The notes under the pieces were generated by a model that had not been told where the DNA came from, did not search any database, and was given only the letters and a program-made list of their open reading frames with translations. From assembly GCA_035222895.1 (NCBI GenBank), contig JAVYIG010002525.1, forward strand, positions 62,001 through 126,000: a DNA stretch of 64,000 nucleotides, read 5' to 3'. Source of the DNA: Strongylocentrotus droebachiensis. Lineage: Eukaryota > Echinodermata > Echinoidea > Camarodonta > Strongylocentrotidae. Within the stretch, counting starts at the first letter, position 1, and each line of letters opens with the position of its first letter. Shown here in pieces: positions 61,201 through 64,000 of the stretch. Made by a program: the position numbers and the translations under genes.

Positions 61201-61478
61201 CAGTACATTTTCATTTGATAGATTACAATGAGAGCTGTGGACACCTATGAAAAACAGCACTTGTGATGATGAGAGTGTTCCATCCCACGATTGGTAAATA
61301 CATAAATTCAAAAAGATAAAAATTGATTTGCCTTTTTCCCCATGCAGGTCAAGACATCATGACGTGTGGCTTTGCAGGCGCTCTCTACGCCGGGTTGATG
61401 TGCGGCACCAAGATCCTAAACCGCAACCTGATGGGTGATCTGTCCACCCTCAAAGCCAAGAAGAAGAAGGGCGAGTAA
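43044..61478 (+). CDS. RETSAT: All-trans-retinol 13,14-reductase (retinol saturase), 10 exons
   Basis: Exons: 43044-43251, 47680-47862, 48419-48663, 50022-50223, 53142-53339, 54744-54863, 56678-56929, 57409-57575, 59937-60096, 61348-61478; 1866 nt, 621 residues, all GT-AG and in phase (the human protein is about 610). Residues about 8-37 form a hydrophobic anchor. The FAD-binding beta-alpha-beta motif is GSGIGG at 86-91 with acidic Glu109 (VLVLEQH), followed by AGGCCHTF and EFDVGIHYIG. The C-terminal [13 protein letters not shown] is the second flavin-contact block. The last four residues KKGE fit a KKxx ER-retrieval signal. The family saturates the 13-14 bond of all-trans-retinol at the ER membrane and belongs to the CrtI-like carotenoid/retinoid oxidoreductases. 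Identity is recalled from vertebrate RETSAT, not searched; echinoderm paralogues may exist. Confidence 0.95.
43446..43531. repeat. Short inverted-repeat unit, copy 1
   Basis: CCGAAATTTCTGTCTCTTTT against CTTTAGAGACAGAAGCCGAC; about 86 bp with poorly matched interior. A related unit is at 43849-43941. Confidence 0.55.
43849..43941. repeat. Short inverted-repeat unit, copy 2
   Basis: ACCGAAAACTTCAGTCTCTC with TAATCG, against CGATTATAGAGACTGAAG; central region TTCCACTGAGACTACG. The 97-codon - strand frame across it is not recognised. Confidence 0.6.
43950..45017 (+). other. RETSAT intron 1, part
   Basis: Mostly featureless AT-rich DNA. The exception is a GC- and CpG-richer patch at about 44215-44370 with two ATTGG (inverted CCAAT) boxes near 44286-44297. 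Confidence 0.5.
45022..45132. repeat. ~110-nt hairpin
   Basis: ATTCTTGCAGCCGTA (about 45021-45035) pairs perfectly with TACGGCTGCAAGAAT (about 45115-45129), then a mismatch loop and GTTACTG/CAGTAAC. The rest of intron 1 up to 46960 shows nothing recognised. Confidence 0.65.
47040..47525 (+). pseudogene. Three decayed tandem copies of the start of RETSAT exon 2
   Basis: Copy 1 (about 47042-47115): TGCCCAAAGATTTGGATGCC, then ATCGTGATT and a ~G20 run. Copy 2 (about 47252-47330): CACAGGTTTCACCCACAGAA, GTCCAATGATCTGGATGTCA, then G14. Copy 3 (about 47472-47525): CACAGGTTTCACCCCACAGA, GATCTGGATGCCATC. Surrounding intron phrases (ATTATCTCTTGAAACACACA; GCAGTGTACATGTA) are duplicated too. Unit length is about 160-220 bp. 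The functional exon at 47680 is the last in the series. Confidence 0.88.
47680..47862 (+). CDS. RETSAT: RETSAT exon 2: FAD-binding motif
   Basis: 183 nt between ACACACAG and GTAGGT. Encodes [39 protein letters not shown] and GYEFDV. Three decayed copies of its start lie upstream (47040-47525). Confidence 0.95.
48275..48395. mobile_element. Half copy of the 'GCCCTTT' inverted-repeat element
   Basis: GCCGACCGTAGATTTTCAGA, TAGGTCGCAAAGGGCAATAC, AACAAGTTTTTATTTCAGGC; corresponds to the right half of 7150-7318. It stops about 25 bp before RETSAT exon 3. Confidence 0.6.
48419..48663 (+). CDS. RETSAT: RETSAT exon 3
   Basis: 245 nt between TTCTCAG and GTACAG. Encodes [41 protein letters not shown] and [11 protein letters not shown]. 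The donor coincides with the end of a family E element (see findings). Confidence 0.95.
48666..49180. mobile_element. Family E element expanded into a minisatellite, starting at the exon 3 donor
   Basis: Starts CAGTGGAACTTGCTTCAGTG directly after the GTA of the donor. Then about 12 units of CCTGTCTATAAAGACCACCT / GTATGACAAGAATACCTGT / GTATAGAAAGCCCACTGTCT. The right end is eroded, with TTTCCTTTGGGAGATTATGG as a remnant. Confidence 0.8.
49250..49960 (+). pseudogene. Three decayed tandem copies of the start of RETSAT exon 4
   Basis: Copies at about 49258 (AGAATGTAGGGAAACACAGT, TTTCTTGCTAAAGATTCTTC), 49608 (CAAATGTAGGAGCAGAGAAA, ACGCATGCAGACGGCATTCT) and 49866 (CAAATGTAGAAGCAGCGAAA, CAGACAGCATTCTTGTTCAA, GATCCTCCCAATGAGAATCT). 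Linker phrases TGCCATATTCTCATACTAAT and CTAACTAGAGCTG are also duplicated. The live exon begins at 50022. Confidence 0.88.
50022..50223 (+). CDS. RETSAT: RETSAT exon 4
   Basis: 202 nt between GAATGTAG and GTGAGT. Encodes [35 protein letters not shown] and [13 protein letters not shown]. Partial copies of its start precede it at about 49258, 49610 and 49858. Confidence 0.94.
50241..50512. mobile_element. Family A element, left part (interrupted by a fold-back)
   Basis: GGGGAGTGTTTTACAAAGAC ... CCGATCTTAGTCTTT. The missing right end (CTTTGTGAAAAACTCCCC) lies at 52371-52388, beyond the inserted fold-back. Confidence 0.85.
50513..52370. mobile_element. Giant fold-back element (~1.86 kb) inserted in a family A element
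   Basis: Ends GGGTCATTCCATGTCAAATC and GATTTGATATGGAATGACCC are inverted repeats; CTTT flanks both sides. The arms match for about 650 bp or more (mirror-image 88-codon frames at 50626-50892 on - and 51982-52248 on +). The centre (51180-51720) is a C-rich/G-rich inverted block with GGTTCTAGGATAATTACCCC and its complement. Confidence 0.9.
52866..53080 (+). mobile_element. SINE family 2
   Basis: GGTTCGAGTCCCAGAACGGC, ACTAATGTCCTTTGGCAAGA, CTCCACCCAGGTTTTAAATG, GAGCGCCTTGAGCACCATGC, with ATGTGCGCTCTATCAATAAC at the end. Ends about 60 bp before RETSAT exon 5. Confidence 0.75.
53142..53339 (+). CDS. RETSAT: RETSAT exon 5
   Basis: 198 nt between GTGTCAG and GTGAGT. Encodes [40 protein letters not shown] and [14 protein letters not shown]. 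Its 3' half is duplicated at 53950-54052. Confidence 0.95.
53375..53925. repeat. (GTGA)n minisatellite, 'GAGTGAGTGACCAAGTGAGT'
   Basis: About 550 bp of GAGTGAGTGAGTGGCTGAGT-type units following the exon 5 donor. The long Ser/His/Leu frames on the - strand are artefacts. Confidence 0.95.
53950..54135 (+). pseudogene. Duplicated 3' half of RETSAT exon 5 with its donor
   Basis: ATCGAGAAGGCTGGGGGTAG at 53974 copies 53261, 713 bp upstream. The copy runs through CGGTGAGTTG and into the same AGGAAGGAAAG intron tract. It keeps an open frame. Differences from the live exon include three silent changes and one Arg-to-Ser change. A possible acceptor (CTTAG at 53949) would shift the frame after exon 5. 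Confidence 0.88.
54060..54375. repeat. (GGAA)n/(GAAT)n microsatellite
   Basis: Includes about 70 bp of pure GGAA repeats (54170-54240) and flanking GAATGAATGAAT. Confidence 0.95.
54744..54863 (+). CDS. RETSAT: RETSAT exon 6
   Basis: 120 nt between TGTGTAG and GTAAAG. Encodes [20 protein letters not shown], matching the conserved IVSNAGLFNTYEHLLP block. A (CT)n tract starts 20 bp after the donor. Confidence 0.93.
54886..54907. repeat. (CT)n microsatellite
   Basis: About 22 bp of CTCTCTCT shortly after the exon 6 donor. The following DNA to 55570 is AT-rich intron with nothing recognised. Confidence 0.9.
55578..56652. mobile_element. Family D element (reverse), split by a palindromic insertion
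   Basis: Left remnant AAAGCCACACTGCACTAGCT to CCCTCTA (55578-55615); right remnant TATAGCAAACAATGCCTAAT ... ACTAGTACAGACATGCTTTT (56497-56652). Together they form one family D copy like 36085-36256. Confidence 0.85.
55616..56496. mobile_element. 0.88-kb near-complete palindromic element flanked by TA
   Basis: CAGTGCGTCCCAGAAAAAAC ... GTTTTTTCTGGGATGCACTG, TA on each side (55614-55615, 56497-56498). Arms of about 415-430 bp are almost identical (for example GATGTTTTATCATAACTTAA and its complement). The centre is GCCGTAGACGAGAGTCTTCATG. TA flanks and end sequence fit Tc1/mariner-type insertion. No transposase frame. Confidence 0.93.
56678..56929 (+). CDS. RETSAT: RETSAT exon 7
   Basis: 252 nt between TCTTCAG and GTGAGT. 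Encodes [40 protein letters not shown]. Matches [20 protein letters not shown] of the vertebrate enzyme. Confidence 0.95.
56957..57101. mobile_element. Inverted-repeat element, family B
   Basis: GGGTGTTTCACAAAACTTGT ... AGGCTTTGTGAAATGGGTCC; 145 bp, internal TCATCAGTGACAAATGACAG. Starts 27 bp after the exon 7 donor. Confidence 0.85.
57409..57575 (+). CDS. RETSAT: RETSAT exon 8
   Basis: 167 nt between GCTCACAG and GTTAGT. Encodes [20 protein letters not shown] and [11 protein letters not shown]. Confidence 0.94.
57715..58110. repeat. Two ~180-bp units in inverted orientation to the 66-bp satellite
   Basis: AACATAACATGGTGGCAGCG occurs at about 57773 and 57955, each followed by ATCAGAGTTAC and GAGCATGGTGGTAGCAGTGT. 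ACATGGTGGCAGCGGTGGGA is the reverse complement of a satellite phrase at 58489-58508. Confidence 0.8.
58110..59390 (+). repeat. 66-bp satellite with four-unit (264-bp) higher-order structure
   Basis: Unit: GATGTTGGATGACACTAGTA, AATCACAATTACTATACATC, CCACTGCTGCCACCATGTTA, TGTAAA. Spacing is exactly 66 bp in the core (58519 to 58585). The variant with CAGCTACCGCAGTGTT recurs every fourth unit (about 264 bp). Because 66 is a multiple of 3, a 22-residue frame stays open through much of the array; it is not a gene. Confidence 0.92.
59521..59870. mobile_element. ~350-bp fold-back element
   Basis: AAAGCCCCTCTAAAGTGTTG ... CAACACTTAAGAGGGGCTTT; arms of about 165 bp (TTGTATTATAATGTGAAAGA pairs with TCTTTCACATTATGATACAA) around TTCTGTTGTACGCAGAAAAC. 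It ends about 65 bp before RETSAT exon 9. Confidence 0.88.
59937..60096 (+). CDS. RETSAT: RETSAT exon 9
   Basis: 160 nt between ATACTAG and GTAAGA. Encodes [33 protein letters not shown] and [10 protein letters not shown]. Confidence 0.95.
60106..60215. mobile_element. Family B element, right end lost
   Basis: CCCCATTTCACAAAACTTGT, CATAAGTAATAAATGACAGT, TTGTCACTGATTTTTCC; no TTTGTGAAAC end. Starts about 10 bp after the exon 9 donor. Confidence 0.75.
60349..60494. mobile_element. Inverted-repeat element, family B
   Basis: GGGCGTTTCACAAAACTTGT ... AGGCTTTGTGAAACAGGACC; 146 bp. Confidence 0.85.
60636..60828. mobile_element. Family D element
   Basis: AAAGCCTGTCTGCACTAGTT ... AAGTCTTGCAGACAGGCTTT; the best-preserved inverted ends of this family in the window. 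The rest of the intron to 61347 shows nothing recognised. Confidence 0.85.
61348..61478 (+). CDS. RETSAT: RETSAT exon 10 and stop
   Basis: 131 nt after CATGCAG ending in TAA. Encodes [20 protein letters not shown] and the lysine-rich end LKAKKKKGE. Confidence 0.95.
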
Positions 61479-61506
61479 TCCTCACCAAACCAAGATAATA
61501 TCTCTG

Positions 61507-61697
61507 TTAAGCCTGTCTGCACTACTTAAAGCTACTTGCGCCCTCTTCATAGCAAACAAGGCCTAATCGGTGACCATTGTTTGCCCATGATCCCCTTTTA
61601 TGTTAATTGAGAGCTGATTTGATGAGATAACCACCTGTCAGTGTCCTTGCAGGGAGGTATAATCCCTCCTGGCCAAACTAGTGCAGTGGGGCTTTAC
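61507..61697. mobile_element. Family D element, reverse, in the RETSAT 3' UTR region
   Basis: TTAAGCCTGTCTGCACTACT ... AACTAGTGCAGTGGGGCTTT; starts 29 bp after the stop codon, so it is probably transcribed in the mRNA. Confidence 0.8.
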
Positions 61698-61743
61698 CCC
61701 ATTGCCTACTGGAACCAGGTGGCCCATGTATTAAGCATATGGC

Positions 61744-61749
61744 AATAAA
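61744..61749 (+). terminator. RETSAT: Possible polyadenylation signal of RETSAT
   Basis: AATAAA 265 bp after the stop, just beyond a family D element. Another AATAAA lies at 63302-63307. Neither can be confirmed from sequence alone. Confidence 0.3.
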
Positions 61750-64000
61750 TGAATTCAGTAGTAAAGGGGTTAATCACAGGAGGCTCAAAGTGTCCTTTGG
61801 TCTCTGCCAAGATACCAAATATAAAATGCAAATAGAAATAATTAGGGTACAAATACATGTTATGGATAAGACTTTGCAAATAGTGAAGGTTAAGTGATCT
61901 TCACAAATCCAAGAAGATTTCCCGTTTAATCATTCTCTACTAGTCTCAAAATGTTGATTGATAGGCCTTTTTTTTAATGAATGAATATAATTATTGTACA
62001 AGTGCATGTTTTGGCTGAAGCTTGCGTGCTAGTTGTAAGGCCAAGTCAAGATAGTGATCATTTCTCTCAGGATATCTTAGGATTTATTTTCTGGGCCTTC
62101 ATTCAAAATGAAAGAAAGAAAAGAGCGACCAAACAAAAAAATGAACATTTGGACAAAACCTTTTTGTTTTCTTGTCAATATGAATGCAAAGTGAAATCTA
62201 CACTTTAGGATGAGAGTGAATTTAATTGTTACTTGAAAACATGACTTTGCACTGTTAAAAAGGACAAAGTGAACCTCAGTTTTGATTATTGATGCGTTTG
62301 CAGTACAACTGCTGTATTATCAAAGAGAAGATTTTACTTGTTATATGGGCTGTGAAAAACATTTGCAGGTCCTTACGTTTGATTAACATTAAAGTGCCTC
62401 AAATGATACGGGTTCAAATGCACATATGTGACTTTAATGCTTGCGTATTCAAACATTTACCTCTTTAAATGTACGATAAACATGCATAGTGAGCGATTCT
62501 ATAATAACTCTCATAATTTCCCTTTTATCCCTTCCATACTTTCTCTTCTCACGTGTTTGATAATTCAGCACTTTATAATCCTCTGAAAAAAAATTGCTAA
62601 TACGTATAGACTTAATCATCATTATCATTATTATCATTATCAATTTGTGTAACACCAAATGCATTGCAGCTTGAAGATTTAATTGTTATTATGATTACTT
62701 TTTTGTGACAGACCAAAGAGATGAAACTTTTACATTTACTGGGATATTTTGTTTTAATAGTGTATGAATGATCGGTTATTGAAATCAAATGGAAATTATG
62801 AAATGTACATTTAGGTCAAAATATACCTCAGATGATTTCATTATATCTTTTCTACTAGATTGAACTTTTATTCGAGTGCAGTAAAGAGTGACTCTTAATT
62901 CCTCTAACAATGCTGAGAGCTGGGAATTGGAGACTAGTTTCATTTAGTGTCTGGAATTATATATATTTTATAGTGGAATCTGTTTAGGTTCTGGTATAAG
63001 CAACTGATTAAGTAGTCTAAAATCTACGCAAAAGCAGCTGTACCTTCCAAATTTCTGGGAAGATTTGATGAATTAAGGATACCTGGCAATACAAATGGAC
63101 ATGGAAAGTTTGGAGTCGCTTTGTGAAAAAGTGCATTTCATTTAATTTTACTGTCTTTATTAAAAAGAAAAGTCATAAAGTGGCAATGAATCAACGTTGC
63201 AATCATTTAAAAATGTTAATGATTATGATACTACTTTAGCATTCAAATCCAATATTGTATGATTTTAATTGCTTTTTTGAGTCCAAAAACACTAGGTATT
63301 CAATAAAAATGAACAAAATAGTCTTTCTATACAGGTGGTCACTAACTAAAGCATGTTGGACTGTATTATGAAGTATGGTATATCCATATTTTAATTCTCA
63401 GTATTGATCATGATTTGTATGTTGTATGATTTATATCATCACTAGTTTATAGTATTCTGTTCTCTGCGTTCGTATCGAAGGTGGTTAATTTTATCATCAT
63501 TTGAATAATACCTGGTATGTAACACAATTTACATGGGTATTTTGTGTTTTCATTGGGATTGAAATGAAAGATATGCTGCACATGATTTCATTGTTGATAC
63601 TTTATATTTGACTTTCACAGGTGATATCAATACCTAAGAGCATAATACAGCCTTGTTATGTATTTTTCGGATTATTTCAGGAGATGACTTTAAGAAAAAG
63701 GGTAATTTCTTTAAATTGGATATGGTGTGCATGTAAAACGTATTGCCAAATGTTGTGATACAGGGCACTCTATCAAAACTGTCAAAAAGAGATTGAGTAT
63801 TCAAATGTGCATGATATTAATATGTTGATGTACAGTGTATAGGTCTACATAGTTTATGAGATATATGGTTATTACAACCGTGATGCTATTGAATTCCAAG
63901 TAGGGGCTTGATCTTCAAATCATAATTCTCTTACTGTCAAAATTTGTGCAAATTATTTTTAAAAAAGAGATTTCATTTGACAAGTTTATAATTTCTCATT
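61750..64000. other. 3' flank of RETSAT, no gene recognised
   Basis: AT-rich. Only short ORFs on both strands; a right end of a family E element (ACAGGTGGTCACTAACTAAA ... GGACTGTA) at about 63323-63362. Part may be RETSAT 3' UTR. Confidence 0.6.

Overview
The window is nuclear DNA of an animal: genes are split by GT-AG introns, exons are short islands in AT-rich sequence, and non-coding DNA is full of inverted-repeat elements, tRNA-derived SINEs, minisatellites and microsatellites. Protein matches and the repeat style (for example the 'GCCTCCG...TCCGTCCG' and 'TTTCACAAA' families) point to a marine deuterostome, most likely an echinoderm such as a sea urchin. The species assignment is inference. 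All three protein-coding genes lie on the + strand.

Region 1 (1-22 kb): the 3' part of PRPF40A/Prp40, a U1 snRNP-associated splicing factor. Eighteen coding exons run from the second WW domain (459) to the stop codon (21940): WW2, a Pro/Gly/Ala-rich linker, six FF domains, and a charged Lys/Arg/Glu/Ser tail ending in the family's typical C-terminal motif. The first WW domain and the start codon lie to the left of the window. All exon phases join cleanly (2367 nt, 788 residues visible).

Region 2 (22-28.7 kb): intergenic; no gene recognised. It holds inverted-repeat elements, purine-rich tracts, a large (TAC)n block and three copies of a local repeat.

Region 3 (28.7-37.4 kb): a secreted proteinase K-type subtilase, complete, 366 residues in eight coding exons. 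It has a signal peptide, an I9 propeptide, the Asp/His/Ser triad and the oxyanion Asn. A probable non-coding first exon and a spliced 3' UTR are visible.

Region 4 (37.4-43 kb): intergenic, with two hAT-type elements showing exact 8-bp target-site duplications. One of them carries about 1 kb of a degenerate ~30-bp repeat.

Region 5 (43-61.5 kb): RETSAT (all-trans-retinol 13,14-reductase), complete, 621 residues in ten exons. It has an N-terminal hydrophobic anchor, an FAD-binding glycine motif and a C-terminal KKxx-type ER signal. Its introns are the most structured part of the window: a ~1.86-kb fold-back inside another element, a 0.88-kb near-complete palindrome flanked by TA, a 66-bp satellite with four-unit higher-order structure, and decayed tandem copies of the edges of exons 2, 4 and 5.

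The genes have unrelated functions (splicing, extracellular proteolysis, retinoid metabolism) and show no sign of working together. I found no CRISPR array, prokaryotic operon, free-standing tRNA/rRNA gene or transposase/reverse transcriptase ORF. The most interesting material is structural: repeated duplication of exon-intron boundaries in RETSAT (and once in PRPF40A), an inverted-repeat element sitting exactly at a RETSAT splice donor, and nested giant fold-backs.
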